The translations under genes were made by a program, and so were the position numbers. The notes under the pieces are model-generated. The model did no database searches. It was not told where the DNA came from and saw nothing but the letters and a program-made list of their open reading frames with translations. A stretch of DNA of 64,000 bases, from contig CM054134.1 in assembly GCA_028751875.1 (NCBI GenBank), positions 76,422,567 through 76,486,566 on the forward strand, given 5' to 3'. The DNA is from Rapana venosa. Lineage: Eukaryota; Mollusca; Gastropoda; Neogastropoda; Muricidae. Every line of letters starts with the position of its first letter. Positions within the stretch are counted from its first letter, which is position 1. Positions 57,701 to 64,000 of the stretch are shown here, piece by piece.

Positions 57701-59767
57701 TATCAACATTTAAATGTGTAAAACTAAACACACATCTGCGTACACATTATATCTATATGCATTTACATGCACATTGGCACAGACACACACACACACACAC
57801 ATACATGTATGTATGTGTATGTATTCACACACACACACACATTCCCTTCTACACTGTATGTAAACATACAATGTGCACAATAGATTTATAACCTTTTAGT
57901 TTTACACAGTTTACAAAATTAATAATAAAATTTTAAAATGACAATTTTGATTTAGGTAAGTAAATTTATACAAACATAGAACAAGTCTCCTTTGCATAAT
58001 TTAGGCTTATCACACATCTTACAGATAACCATTAAGAAAAAATAAACTTTGTAAAATATGAATATAGAATAGTCTTTAGTTTGTGCCTTTTATGTCTCTC
58101 TCACTCACTCACTCACACACAATCACACATGGACACGGACTTGTGCCTTTTATGTCTCTCTCACTCACTCACTCACACACAATCACACATGGACACTGGA
58201 CACACACATACCTCTTTAAAAGTGAATAGCCTTTTTTTAAAAAAACAAAAACACCAATACACAGAAAACTATCAAAAGTCTACATTAGATATAATATCTC
58301 TTTTAAACAAATTTTTTAAGCTGCTTACTTTTTGCTCAGATGCCGAGAGACATCAGACTTGCGAAACCCTTCCAGGTGGAAAAGTCTTTTGGCAAGACGG
58401 GCAGCAGAGGGCTGATCCACACCCTTAGACGGCTGATGGTACAGACTCTCCGCATCAGAGTCATCGCTGCGCATGCTGAGTTGCATGAGGTCGCCATCAT
58501 GTTCACCACCATCACCACTGTGGTTTCGGGAGTTAAAACCTGTACCATTTTGTTCGAAACTACCATTCTCACCGTTCATTCTGCCCTGCATGTCCAGTCT
58601 ATGGGTGGGCTTAGCCTGTTTGGGGTCCTGTAAGCTGATAAAACTGGGAATGAATTCACGATCCCCCCTGTCCCCTCCCACCCCATCTGTCACAGCCTTC
58701 TCTGGGGAACTGTTCAAACTGCATGGCTGCTGCACTACCTCACTCATTTTCTCATTCGAGGAGTCTGAGTTACTGTCCTGGTATGTCAGCGTGTCCAGAG
58801 AGTAAGCCATGTTGTCGTCGATATCAATGGGCACCAATGACAAGCCAGCTTCCGTCTGTAAATAGTTTTCATGACTCTTGCTGGTGCGTACTAGAGGGCG
58901 GTTGCCTGCGTCTGCCTTTGACATTTCTCTGACTATTTTCTCCTCACTCATACTGGTGGTCATCACCCTTTGGATGGAATCGTCGTCAGCCATTTTCGTG
59001 TCGGCAGTGTCAGAGTCTGAGCCATTGCTGTCCTGCAGCACACCACTGTCCCCAGAGCTGGGGGCTTCATGTAGTGTGTTATCAGCACTGTTGGTCTCAC
59101 TGCCTGGTAAGGAGGACCCAAGCTTCCCTAAAGTCTCCAGGGCAGCATCGAGTCGTGAAGTGTCAGCTGCTAAAGTTGGGGTGCCAGGGGAGTAGCTATC
59201 ACCACTACTTGCCTTGGTGTTGTCCATGAACTCCCCTGAGGAGGACGACTGAGACATATCTGACAGTTCTTCAAAGCTGGCAACAGGGGCCCTGGCAACA
59301 GGGGCCACAAGCTTGGCACTGTTTTCAGCACTAACGTTTTGTGTCATTCGTTTTGGTGCTGGTATATGTGGTGAACCTTCTGCTGAGTATGCTCTCTCTT
59401 TCGGAGAGCTGCCACTTCCACCATCACACATGTCTTTTCGCTTGAGACTGGGAGATGGGGAGTCTTCAGGCCCTCGAGACTTCTGATGAGGCGGGGTGGT
59501 GCGAATGATCATGTCACCTGTCATGAGGAAGGTTTCAAATCCTTTCCCTTTGCTGGTTGGTGGAGAGACAACTGGAGACTTGGAAGAGTCTGACACCACT
59601 CCATTTTCACCAGTGGCATACAGTTTGGAGTCTGGATGTTTGCTCACCACATTGGCATTGTCGCTGACTTCCCTCACAGCATAGCAACTAGAAATGGGGG
59701 CAGGAGCATGAGGAGACCGCACAGGGACTGGGATTCTGGAGGGGCTGGGTGTGGTTTTGCTGGCCAT
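12290..59767 (-). CDS. PSD: EFA6/PSD-family ARF6 guanine nucleotide exchange factor
   Basis: EFA6 (PSD) proteins load GTP on ARF6 at the plasma membrane and control membrane recycling and cortical actin. Coding exons, in order: 59767-58329, 57657-57464, 52636-52578, 52002-51869, 51391-51286, 49274-49193, 48350-48122, 45585-45441, 44415-44272, then either 42162-41884 (proximal end) or 42162-41942 plus 12347-12290 (distal end). Each version totals 2811 nt, or 936 residues. Residues 1-450 are Ser/Pro-rich and disordered. Sec7 spans about 452-620 with [14 protein letters not shown] (catalytic Glu518) and [10 protein letters not shown] (555-564). PH spans about 645-763 with the conserved Trp756. 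A coiled-coil tail lies at about 797-860. The order Sec7-PH-coil and the sequence match vertebrate PSD proteins closely. The start is the first ATG after an in-frame TGA at 59800-59798 and has a good context (A at -3, G at +4). Confidence 0.95.
13345..13625 (+). mobile_element. SINE, family B (shared centre, alternative tail)
   Basis: It contains CAGATGAGACTATAAAACGA, CATCTTGCACACACATTAAA and AGAGTAGGCCATTTTGTGCC as in family A. The tail differs: TGGAATGTGGCTACCTCAAA, an ACGGTCACAAG segment, and GGAGCTCTAGCCAAGAAC. The head is missing or too decayed to see. Confidence 0.8.
15636..15910 (+). mobile_element. SINE, family B
   Basis: Contains TTCAGATGGGACTATAAACC, AGAACATCTTGTGCACATGT, and the family B tail with TTGGAATGTGGCTACCCTAA, AAAATCTCACCATTGGTGAA and GAGCTCTAGCCAAGGAATGA. 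It lies about 100 bp downstream of a poly-C run. Confidence 0.8.
16868..16912. repeat. (ACTAT)n pentanucleotide microsatellite
   Basis: Eight to nine units of TACTA/ACTAT with one C substitution. Confidence 0.95.
17716..17870 (+). mobile_element. SINE family B, internally deleted
   Basis: CTTTCAGATGAGTGGATAAA is followed almost at once by the tail: CAAAATATGGCTACTTTATC, ACGGTCGCATATACAAAATC and TGTAGCCAAGGAACAACAAC. The middle of the element is missing. Confidence 0.7.
19748..19935 (+). mobile_element. tRNA-derived SINE, family C, 5' part
   Basis: A-box-like AGGCCAAGTGG and B-box-like GTGGGTTCAAATTTT about 50 bp apart, followed by GGTCAACTTATGTAGAGACC. Similar in layout to the copies at 34905 and 49728. 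The 3' part is absent. Confidence 0.6.
21955..22015 (+). mobile_element. SINE family A, 3' tail only
   Basis: TGTGGGATGTAAAAAAGCAC, ATAAGTGCTTATTCCATTAT and ATATAAAAGAATGAAAT match the last ~60 bp of the copy at 52944-53300. A severe 5' truncation, as expected from incomplete reverse transcription. Confidence 0.75.
27396..27470. repeat. (CT)n then (CA)n compound microsatellite
   Basis: About 28 CT units run directly into about 9 CA units; further CA-rich sequence follows to about 27500. Confidence 0.97.
30522..30616. repeat. (GA)n microsatellite
   Basis: About 95 bp of GA repeats with three AGAAGAG/GAGGAG interruptions, then a TG repeat near 30664-30675. Confidence 0.97.
34905..35265 (+). 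mobile_element. tRNA-derived SINE, family C, nearly full length
   Basis: Head ACACTTTGGCTGAGTAGATA (A box) and ATGGGTTTGAATCTTGG (B box), then GAGGTCAACCTAGAGTGTAG, TTAAGATCCCCTAATTGG, GGTTCAGTGGATAACAGAAA and CCCAGCATGCATCCTCACTG. It resembles the SINE split by the LINE at 49.95 kb. Confidence 0.75.
36683..36799 (-). other. Weak candidate exon, unassigned
   Basis: On the minus strand a long pyrimidine tract ends in TTTTTTGTTAG, followed by 38 open codons starting [20 protein letters not shown] and a TAA at 36683-36685. Only phase 0 stays open. I recognise no protein family. It cannot join the EFA6 internal donor in frame, and it could only follow the phase-0 donor at 44272. A 38-codon open stretch can arise by chance. 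Confidence 0.2.
41884..42162 (-). CDS. PSD: EFA6 proximal terminal exon (C-terminus EYDII)
   Basis: Acceptor TGACTGTGCAG (phase 0). It encodes [20 protein letters not shown], continuing the coil after YLEFE, then a Ser/Pro tail ending [20 protein letters not shown] followed by DII and TGA (41884-41886). An internal donor AG|GTACAG at 41942/41941, after LSD, allows splicing to the exon at 12347. Use of the proximal stop means this donor is not used. Confidence 0.88.
   Translation of the reverse strand, partial: LKRFKTYIYLLQAKVMSPMELEPSLVETAIGEDDENTSLQGSPVAAGHGAFVGPAAVSTKTSPSKPVQRSLSDRYSYRAAIYNTERVEYDII
42163..44271. other. EFA6 intron between coiled-coil exon and proximal terminal exon
   Basis: Contains the minisatellite (43533-44195), a poly-G run near 42935-42952 and AT-rich sequence. 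No gene recognised. Confidence 0.8.
43533..44195. repeat. Minisatellite, ~40-bp unit, about 16 copies
   Basis: The unit core is CTTACAGCAATGACT, then (C/T)CCATTTCCTCTTTGCC and an A-run of variable length with ATATC or CTATC. Units differ by point changes and in the A-run (38-46 bp). One unit near 43830 carries a short internal duplication. It fills the EFA6 intron up to about 75 bp from the donor of the coiled-coil exon. Confidence 0.95.
44272..44415 (-). CDS. PSD: EFA6 exon: coiled-coil region
   Basis: Acceptor CCTGTTGCAG, donor GAG|GTGAGG, both phase 0 (144 nt). It encodes [20 protein letters not shown] through [13 protein letters not shown] is conserved in the family. Predicted coiled coil. 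The exon lies directly next to the minisatellite at 43.53-44.19 kb. Confidence 0.93.
44416..45440. other. EFA6 intron before the coiled-coil exon
   Basis: AT-rich sequence with many stops. Nothing recognisable in it, on either strand. Confidence 0.8.
45441..45585 (-). CDS. PSD: EFA6 exon: PH C-terminal helix
   Basis: Acceptor CTGTGAACAG, donor ATT|GTGAGT (phase 0). It encodes [20 protein letters not shown] with the invariant PH tryptophan (756), then [20 protein letters not shown] and PSACTKLSI, matching SAPPFPAAIGSQKKFSRPLL in PSD proteins. Confidence 0.94.
46181..46253. repeat. Three consecutive GC-rich hairpins
   Basis: Three inverted repeats with 3-nt loops lie at about 26-bp spacing. 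CCAGGGGGC-ATT-GCCCCCTGG is at 46181-46201. CAAGGGGC-AGA-GCCCCTTG is at 46208-46226. TCAGGGGGT-GTT-GCCCCCTGA is at 46233-46253, with one T-G wobble. The block stands out from AT-rich surroundings. Function unknown; it could be a repeat-family fragment. Confidence 0.9.
46470..46757. repeat. Long GA-rich tract followed by poly-G
   Basis: About 150 bp of (AG)n with a short GGAAGGGAGAGAGGAGGAGA-type interruption, a mixed stretch, a second purine-rich part with AGAAAGAAAGAG, and a G17-18 run near 46739-46756. It is all purine on the plus strand and therefore could adopt triplex (H-DNA) structure. The long Ser/Leu or Arg/Glu reading frames across it are artefacts. Confidence 0.95.
47545..47640 (-). 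mobile_element. SINE family A, 3' tail, reverse orientation
   Basis: TTCTTTTATATTGAGAATAA, GGAATAAGCACTTATGTGCT, TTTTACACCAAGTCCCCATG and TGTATACGG are the reverse complement of the tail seen at 53200-53280. It is followed by a TG microsatellite. Confidence 0.8.
47729..47797 (+). mobile_element. L2/CR1-like LINE 3' tail
   Basis: GAGTTGAGTGCAAGCACTTT then AAATAGCGCTATATAAATTC and an ATT-rich end. It matches the 3' end of the LINE at 54671-57310 read on the minus strand (AGCGCTATATAAATTCC then ATT repeats). Confidence 0.8.
48122..48350 (-). CDS. PSD: EFA6 exon: PH domain core
   Basis: Acceptor TTTGTTGCAG, donor CTGG|GTCAGT (phase 2). It encodes [20 protein letters not shown], then [20 protein letters not shown] and [10 protein letters not shown]. 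The match to the vertebrate PSD PH domain (GKRGWK, HHALASKATDYEKK, TADWR) is very close. The donor was chosen because it restores the family spacing QT-9 residues-W. Confidence 0.94.
49193..49274 (-). CDS. PSD: EFA6 exon: start of PH domain
   Basis: Acceptor TTTTTTTACAG, donor AAAAA|GTACGC (phase 1). It encodes [18 protein letters not shown] and SCMEPGKRK, the first PH strands with basic residues expected to contact phosphoinositide. Confidence 0.93.
49728..51210 (+). mobile_element. tRNA-derived SINE, family C/B, split by a LINE insertion
   Basis: The left half is 49728-49952: A box TAGCTGAGTGG, B-box-like ATGGGTTCGTATCTC, then CAACGTCAACCTCAAGTGCT and ending ATCCCATAATT. The right half is 51038-51210: it starts with the same 11 bp, then GTTATGGAAACATGGAACAT, ACTGAAGTCGGAATGCTGCT and AGTTCTAGCCAAGGAACAAA. 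The halves join into one element resembling the copy at 34905. Confidence 0.8.
49953..51037 (+). mobile_element. LINE 3' fragment with RNase H domain, degenerate
   Basis: It contains pieces of an RNase H domain in shifting frames: IYTDGS (near 50029) and [28 protein letters not shown] (near 50130), and [16 protein letters not shown] (near 50345). After these comes [20 protein letters not shown] with HILLRC, a region typical of the C-terminus of I/Nimb-type LINEs. The 3' end reads GGACGTTAAACTGAAGAACT then ACTACTTCT. It is flanked by ATCCCATAATT at 49942-49952 and 51038-51048. It is dead: several stops and frameshifts. Confidence 0.85.
51286..51391 (-). CDS. PSD: EFA6 exon: Sec7-PH linker
   Basis: Acceptor GGTTTCAG, donor GAT|GTAAGAG (phase 0). 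The first base completes Val609. It then encodes [16 protein letters not shown] to [13 protein letters not shown] directly before the PH domain is conserved in PSD proteins. The acidic linker is variable in the family. Confidence 0.93.
51719..51752. repeat. (GT)n microsatellite
   Basis: Sixteen to seventeen GT units followed by GCGTGCGCGCACGC, in the intron between the Sec7 end exon and the linker exon. Confidence 0.97.
51869..52002 (-). CDS. PSD: EFA6 exon: end of Sec7 domain
   Basis: Acceptor TTTACAG, donor GT|GTAAGT (phase 2). It encodes [20 protein letters not shown] through [10 protein letters not shown]. This matches the segment after TDLHGH in vertebrate PSD proteins. Confidence 0.95.
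52003..52577. other. EFA6 intron inside the Sec7 coding region
   Basis: AT-rich sequence, no repeat family or gene recognised. Confidence 0.8.
52578..52636 (-). CDS. PSD: EFA6 59-nt exon: Sec7 motif MLLNTDLH
   Basis: A small exon found by frame and family match: acceptor GTTGCAG, donor CAG|GTATGC. It starts in phase 1 (completing Asp545) and ends in phase 0. It encodes [19 protein letters not shown], which covers the second invariant Sec7 motif. Its 59 nt is not a multiple of three, so skipping it would break the frame. Confidence 0.95.
52944..53300 (+). mobile_element. tRNA-derived SINE, family A, full length and well preserved
   Basis: Intact RNA polymerase III promoter boxes: A box TAGCCTAGTGG (52952-52962) and B box GGTTCGATTCC (52995-53005). 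A central block follows with TTCGGATGAGACTATAAACC, ATCTTGCGCACACGTT and GTGTGCCGGTGGGAACAGAT. The 3' tail is GGGGACTGGATGTAAAAAAG, CACATGAGTGCTTATTCC and an AATAAAAT-repeat end. The central block recalls deeply conserved SINE core domains reported from several animal phyla. The family name is not asserted. Confidence 0.92.
53580..53995 (+). mobile_element. tRNA-derived SINE, family B, with head
   Basis: Head GTGGCAGGACGGTTAAGACA and B-box-like GAGTTCAATTCCC, then the shared centre (GTCCTTTGGATGAAACTGAA, CATCTTACGCACACATTAAA), and the family B tail: GTGTCGTGTTTAGATAGCAC, CGAAATGTGGCTCCCTAAGT and GAGCTCTAACCAAGAAAC. This copy shows the full structure of family B. Confidence 0.85.
54671..57310 (-). 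mobile_element. 5'-truncated L2/CR1-like non-LTR retrotransposon
   Basis: Read on the minus strand: the endonuclease C-terminal part ([10 protein letters not shown] near 57265-57300, SDHSAI near 57090), then reverse transcriptase with [19 protein letters not shown] (near 56200) and FYADDTQ (55758-55738). The C-terminal region follows with [20 protein letters not shown] and [20 protein letters not shown]. The 3' end has AGCGCTATATAAATTCC and ATT repeats. The 5' end is cut within the endonuclease. Frameshifts separate the parts, and a 34-bp tandem duplication follows the YADD motif. It lies in the same orientation as EFA6, in the intron after the catalytic Sec7 exon. Inactive. Confidence 0.93.
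55672..55739. repeat. 34-bp tandem duplication inside the LINE
   Basis: AGGAGGGAAGGCAGATTTTT followed by AAGGGTATTGCTAC occurs twice in succession without change. 34 is not a multiple of three, so the copy shifts the reverse transcriptase frame just after the YADD motif. Confidence 0.9.
57464..57657 (-). CDS. PSD: EFA6 exon: Sec7 core with catalytic glutamate
   Basis: Acceptor CTGTAG, donor G|GTGAGTG (phase 1). It encodes [17 protein letters not shown] and [18 protein letters not shown]. The Glu in GETQ is the Sec7 glutamate finger that displaces GDP and Mg from ARF. A 5'-truncated LINE is inserted about 150 bp downstream of its donor. Confidence 0.95.
57658..58328. other. EFA6 intron after the long N-terminal exon
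   Basis: AT-rich with CA repeats and an exact 60-bp tandem duplication (58081-58200). No gene recognised. Confidence 0.8.
58081..58200. repeat. 60-bp tandem duplication
   Basis: Two adjacent 60-bp copies beginning TTGTGCCTTTTATGTCTCTC, then (TCAC)n and AATCACACATGGACAC, identical for the first 56 bases. The near identity implies a recent event or an unstable locus. Confidence 0.95.
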
Positions 59768-59834
59768 AGTCCACTCCCCTTCACGCTTCACTGAGCATCA
59801 GAGGTCAGATCCCTCTTGTTCATCATCACCTCAT
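58329..59834 (-). CDS. PSD: EFA6 exon: 5' UTR end, start codon, disordered N-terminus, Sec7 lead-in
   Basis: The acceptor (TGTATTGCAG) gives an exon start at 59834, and coding begins at the ATG 59767-59765. It encodes [18 protein letters not shown] onward, 479 full codons. The protein is low-complexity, rich in Ser, Asp and Pro, with phosphorylation-prone tracts, then [20 protein letters not shown], the conserved helix before the Sec7 core. The donor is GTAAGC after AAAAA (phase 2). A single exon of 1.4 kb for the whole N-terminus is notable. Confidence 0.93.
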
Positions 59835-60079
59835 CTGCAATACATCAACACAAACATGAAGATACACACAACACTAAATCAGACAAACACCAGACCTGAC
59901 TAAACAAAGTGAAATCTGGATTAACATTTCCGTGAAAATGATGTACTGCAAGTGCAAAAATTACATCACTAGGTATGTCAAACATACACACAACCTGTTT
60001 GCCTCTCCCTTCTAAATAATATATTCTTTCCCAGACAGCTGCGTGTTCCTCAATATTTCCTTTTCAACAATGAATGAGA

Positions 60080-60081
<2 letters not shown>

Positions 60082-60120
<39 letters not shown>

Positions 60121-60128
60121 CGTGCGTG
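60082..60128. repeat. (GT)n microsatellite with CGTG units
   Basis: GT repeats pass into CGTGCGTGCGTG. Similar TG repeats occur at 25542-25567 and 33607-33631. Confidence 0.97.
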
Positions 60129-61673
60129 AGTGCGTGTATGTGAGAGTGAGTGGATGCATGTGCACACATGTTTGTATGCATGCCTATGTGCAGCAGAATG
60201 ACATTTCGCTTTAACTACCAGATCTGTGAATATATATAGCTTTCACATGTACAGTACGTATTTTGGCAGGCAATGTATTTGGTGAAAACTTGAAGAACCT
60301 GCTATAACATACTGAAATATCGGGTGTTCTTAATTTTTTTTTAAATGCTGCATCATTTCTTGATCATGACCTGACACTTTCCAGAATATGGTACTGAACA
60401 ATTTGATATATAAAAAACACCTCAGTGACAACAGAACATATGAATGTCCTTCCTGAGTCAATTTAACAAAGCAGTTGATTCAAATGTCAGCGACATTCTA
60501 CAAAAAGTGTTGGCATTTAGTTGGTTTCTTCAACTTACCTAATTGCAATTAAACTTATAAATTATATATAATGGGGTGATAATCTGAACAACTTGCACAT
60601 GAAAGATAGCCCGCACAAATGTCTGTGATGGAGCTGATATAATGACTCCCATCACTGGCTGCAGGGCTGGCGTGATCAGCTGATTTGATAGGTAGACTGC
60701 ATCACTTCAAATTACCTCAGATCACAGTTATCTGTGAGAAAAAGGGTGAAGATTATGGCCTGGGAACTATATTATGTCCTTTAAAAGAAATAAAAGTGCA
60801 CTACAATTTTGACAAGTCCTTTCTTTTTTCTTTTTTTTTTAAACTAATGCTTGTAATACACAATAATTAATACTTTGTATGGGTTTGATCATTTTTTGCT
60901 AATGCCAGAAACTATCTTGGTAAACCAGAGAAAAAGAAAAAAAAGTGGGGGGAGGGGGGGAGCAAACACATCTGTTTCAAATGCCAAGTTTCTAAGTTGA
61001 AATCTAATGAGGTGGAAGCTACAGACATCTTAAATATGAAATACATGATCTATACCAACCATGTCACCAAACCATCCAAAAACATACTTCCACTCCTTTT
61101 ACTCTGTCCTGAAACAGATAATTTCCAAACCATCTGTTTCAGGCCAAATTGTTCCTTTTGTTTTCTTAGTGTTTGATGCAGAAAACGGCTTTTTTAATTA
61201 CCACCGAAATAGCAACAACAACAACAAATCAATAAGCAGAGAACAGTGGAGATCTGCAAAGAAAGCACACAAGACAAACTGAATGAAAAAATGGAAAACT
61301 GCTGTGCAGGTGATGTCATTCAGTATTGAACTATATATGTCCCAATGAAAATTTACTCAAATCATGTTATCAAATGCTTCCTTTTTAGCTCATATCTGCC
61401 TCATAACTCAGCAAGTGTATAGTGTTTTTGATTACCAAAGTGATTATTTTCAACCACAGTTTACAATACACAAACCAAAAACAATAACCAAATCTGCTTC
61501 TTCCTTTCATCAATGTTCACTTATAAATGCAGAGCATTTGAATGTTTTGGTTGATTTTTCAAAGAACATACATAAAAATAAAAAAAGCATTAAGACTGCA
61601 GTACACATTCAACTGAGTTTTGGGGGAACAAAACCTGAACAAAGGAAGGAGTAGTAAAAACATGCTCTAACTG

Positions 61674-61698
61674 CCCCCCCCCCCCCCCCCCCCCCCCC
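61674..61698. repeat. Poly-C tract (25 C)
   Basis: One of many long G or C homopolymers in the window. Others are near 5714-5734, 6275-6292, 15516-15537, 26634-26652, 42935-42952, 46739-46756 and 48885-48906. Confidence 0.97.
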
Positions 61699-63484
61699 AG
61701 CATTAATCAAATATCAATGGTTTCTATTAAACAAATACATAACTATCAATATAAATTCCAAATGAATACGATCAATCTAAACCTAATAGCTCAAATTTCA
61801 GAATGTGTTTAAAGTCAACAATACTAATGATGAGCAATAAAGAAGACCCAACTCACTCAACTGCCCATTTTCAGGATACAAACAACAATATTTGATTATT
61901 TAAAGTTGAAATGGTTTTACCGAAAGTGCTTTTACGCTTTTACGTACTGATTTCTACCTTCTATATTTCTACACTGCACCATTACTCCGGCATTAGAGAG
62001 TATAGTTGTGCATGGTCAATCGCCTGAATTGCCACTGGAGAAAAGCTACGTTCAAACAAGCAGGAAAACACTTAACTATGCACTCAAAAACACTTGTGAA
62101 CATACTACACAGGGCAGACTTCTTTAGTTCTTATTAACATGTGACAAAATACTGCCAGGTCGTTGAGTATGTCATTTCTCAAACCTCTACAACTTGTAAA
62201 AAGAATCAAGACATTAAATCAAATTCAGATGATTTTTTTCTGTCTCATTAAGCTCACAAACCACTCTTGATAGCACACATTCTGAATCTCCCCCATTTCC
62301 CCCTCAATCTTCATTTCGCTTTAGAAAGGCACTGATCACAGGAGAAAAAGAAACACCAAGACATTCAACTCCCCCCACCGGGTCGGTCTGTCTGTCTGTT
62401 CTCCCTATCCCTCCATTTTACTTTCAGGAAGCTACTGATAATCAGCTCAATAAGCCCCAAAACACTCAGATTTATGTGACAAACAGCTTTTCCAAACAAA
62501 TTTTATATATAAATGTTCATTATGTTATAAAAATGTTTTAAATCATCATCTGTTGCAAATATCACATTTCTAGCATAACCTTTCTTAAAGAAGGGTAAAA
62601 CCATGATCTAATTCACTTATTTTGTCAATGGAATGTGTACATATGATGACAGGACATAATTATATTGATCTAATACATTTCTGATAAACTTCAAACACTA
62701 AATAAAATTCATTTTATGTTAGTTGGTTTTTGTTAACAAAAAATACAAAAAAGTTTCTCTCTTTTTTTTCTTCTTTTTTTTTTTTTTTGGGGGGGGGGGA
62801 TACACATTCTCCATTTTGATTTAAGTGTTCCAGGGGTCACCCAGAATATGCTTTATGCCCTCTTATCTTGCTCATCACACCTGGGAATCACTATGAGAGT
62901 AAATATTGGATGTTGTGTGTCCGTCGTGTTCGACGATGACCTCCAAAACAGCAGAAGAGGCAGTTGCTGTTTCAGAAATTGGGCAGAAATTGATTATAGT
63001 GGAGATGCCTTGCCCACAGTACATCCCTACTCTCTCAGCCAAGTGGGCATAAGGACAGTCAGCGTTGGAGATGTTTTCCAAAGGCCAACTAGCCCCCAGG
63101 GCTGCAGCACATAAGGACTGTGCAAGTCAAGCCTCCTAGTCACTGAGTCATAGCTGATCACTAAAGACAAGCTGTAAAGTGGAATTCCATGAATGGGAAA
63201 GCCACTGGTCATACAGCCGCTCATTTTGCTGTTGCCCCCAGGGTCAATGGTTTAATCAAGACCTGTGATAAACCCCAGGTGCCGACATTCTATTTAGGGA
63301 AAATATTGGATAAGATGTCTGCAAACATCACATGTATGGTTGTTTTCAAATACCATGCCTTAATATATCATAATATGTAGAGCCTATACTTCAGAAGACT
63401 CCTTTACTGGAGGATTCTGGATAATATGCTAATGACAGATACTTTTTAGAGCAGGACAGAGCACAACAGAACAAATTTTCAGTT

Positions 63485-63835
63485 TGTTATCTTCTTTTAT
63501 TTTGAATAATGGAATAAGCGCTCATGTGCTTTTCTTTTACAGTCAGTCCCCATGTTCATGGGGTTTTGTAAATTTTGTCATCTGGTCCCACTGGCACAGT
63601 GGCCTACTCTTCTGAAAAGTGGAACAGGTTTTTAACATGTGTGCAAGATGATCTGCAGGTGTTCGCACATGAGACCTTGGTTTAAAGTCTGGAGTTTTGG
63701 GAGAGAGGAGTCGGTACTGATGTTAACTCCAGGGGAAAAATCCCCTTGAAAAGGTGTTAGGTGGTGGCTCAAACCTGGGTTTGGACTTGGGCTGTCAGAT
63801 TCTAAGCGCATGTTCTAACCACCAGGCTACCCTGT
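63485..63835 (-). mobile_element. tRNA-derived SINE, family A, reverse orientation
   Basis: Reverse complement of the copy at 52944-53300. From the tail (GAATAATGGAATAAGCGCTC, CAGTCCCCATGTTCATGGGG) through the centre (GACCTTGGTTTAAAGTCTGG) to the head (TTCTAACCACCAGGCTACCC). The head still shows an A box. The B-box region is degraded and slightly expanded. Confidence 0.88.
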
Positions 63836-63892
63836 TCTCCCTCCACACAAAAATGTGTGCATACACACAGAGTTGTGTCTGTGTGTGGAAAA

Positions 63893-63950
63893 GGTAGCCT
63901 GGTGGTTAGAGCATTGCACTTGTGATCTGACAGCCTGACAGATAGTGAGA
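63893..63950 (+). mobile_element. tRNA-derived SINE, family A, head only
   Basis: GGTAGCCTGGTGGTTAGAGC then ATTGCACTTGTGATCTGACA match the SINE head. The rest is replaced by CA/TG-rich sequence. It lies inverted to the copy at 63485-63835. Confidence 0.7.
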
Positions 63951-64000
63951 TACACACACACAACTCTTGAGACAGAGACTGAGGTGTGTGTGTGTTTCTA

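Larger units (their letters stand above)
59835..64000. other. Upstream of the EFA6 coding start: 5' UTR intron(s), unresolved
   Basis: Must hold the intron(s) leading to the EFA6 first exon and possibly its promoter, but no exon or promoter could be fixed. It holds TG repeats (60082-60128), poly-C (61674-61698), a GC-richer block (62840-63330) and two SINEs at the right edge. No other gene recognised. Confidence 0.6.

Noticed and set aside
59768..59791. Upstream GTG as EFA6 start, adding eight residues
   Set aside because: Non-ATG start in an animal gene is unlikely. The ATG at 59767 has a good context and follows an in-frame stop.

Overview
This is a eukaryotic nuclear window, most probably from a mollusc and plausibly a gastropod. 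The evidence is intron-rich protein genes with GT-AG junctions, an AT-rich background full of microsatellites and long G/C homopolymers, and several families of tRNA-headed SINEs. Assignment below phylum level is inference. No prokaryotic feature, CRISPR array, rRNA gene or functional tRNA gene was seen.

Layout. Two protein genes lie tail to tail. (1) 1-7.83 kb, plus strand: the ribosomal protein RPS14 (uS11) gene. All four coding exons are present and encode a complete protein of 150 residues; its 5' UTR exon lies left of the window. Its introns hold two piggyBac-like elements with TTAA target duplications (1141-2206 and 3901-4980). The last intron holds four copies of what reads as a box H/ACA snoRNA (5174, 5789, 6350 and 7309). 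Three of these belong to a tandem array of roughly 600-bp units that also carries a SINE fragment. (2) 12.29-59.83 kb, minus strand: a gene of the EFA6/PSD family, the Sec7 + PH domain exchange factors for ARF6. Ten shared or proximal coding exons were placed to the base and join into a 936-residue protein. A second, distal terminal exon at 12.3 kb splices in frame from an internal donor and gives a different C-terminus, also 936 residues. The 5' UTR begins upstream of 59.83 kb and was not resolved.

The space between exons is mainly repeats. There is a 5'-truncated L2/CR1-like LINE (54.67-57.3 kb), an RNase H-bearing LINE tail nested inside a SINE with an 11-bp target duplication (49.95-51.04 kb), and about a dozen SINE copies. 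There is also a roughly 40-bp minisatellite with about 16 units (43.5-44.2 kb), a GC-rich triple-hairpin element (46.18-46.25 kb) and many simple repeats. The 29.6-kb stretch between the two alternative EFA6 terminal exons holds no gene I can recognise.

Most interesting result. The snoRNA copies keep the full H/ACA layout: two hairpins, an ANANNA hinge and a terminal ACA. The 5' pocket is identical in all four copies. It pairs 6 + 6 bases with the universally conserved 18S rRNA stretch near its 3' end, leaving UG unpaired exactly 14 nt from the H box. It is therefore predicted to guide the pseudouridine that, to my knowledge, corresponds to human 18S position 1692 (served there by SNORA70/U70). 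A ribosomal protein gene thus appears to host an amplified guide for a ribosomal RNA modification.
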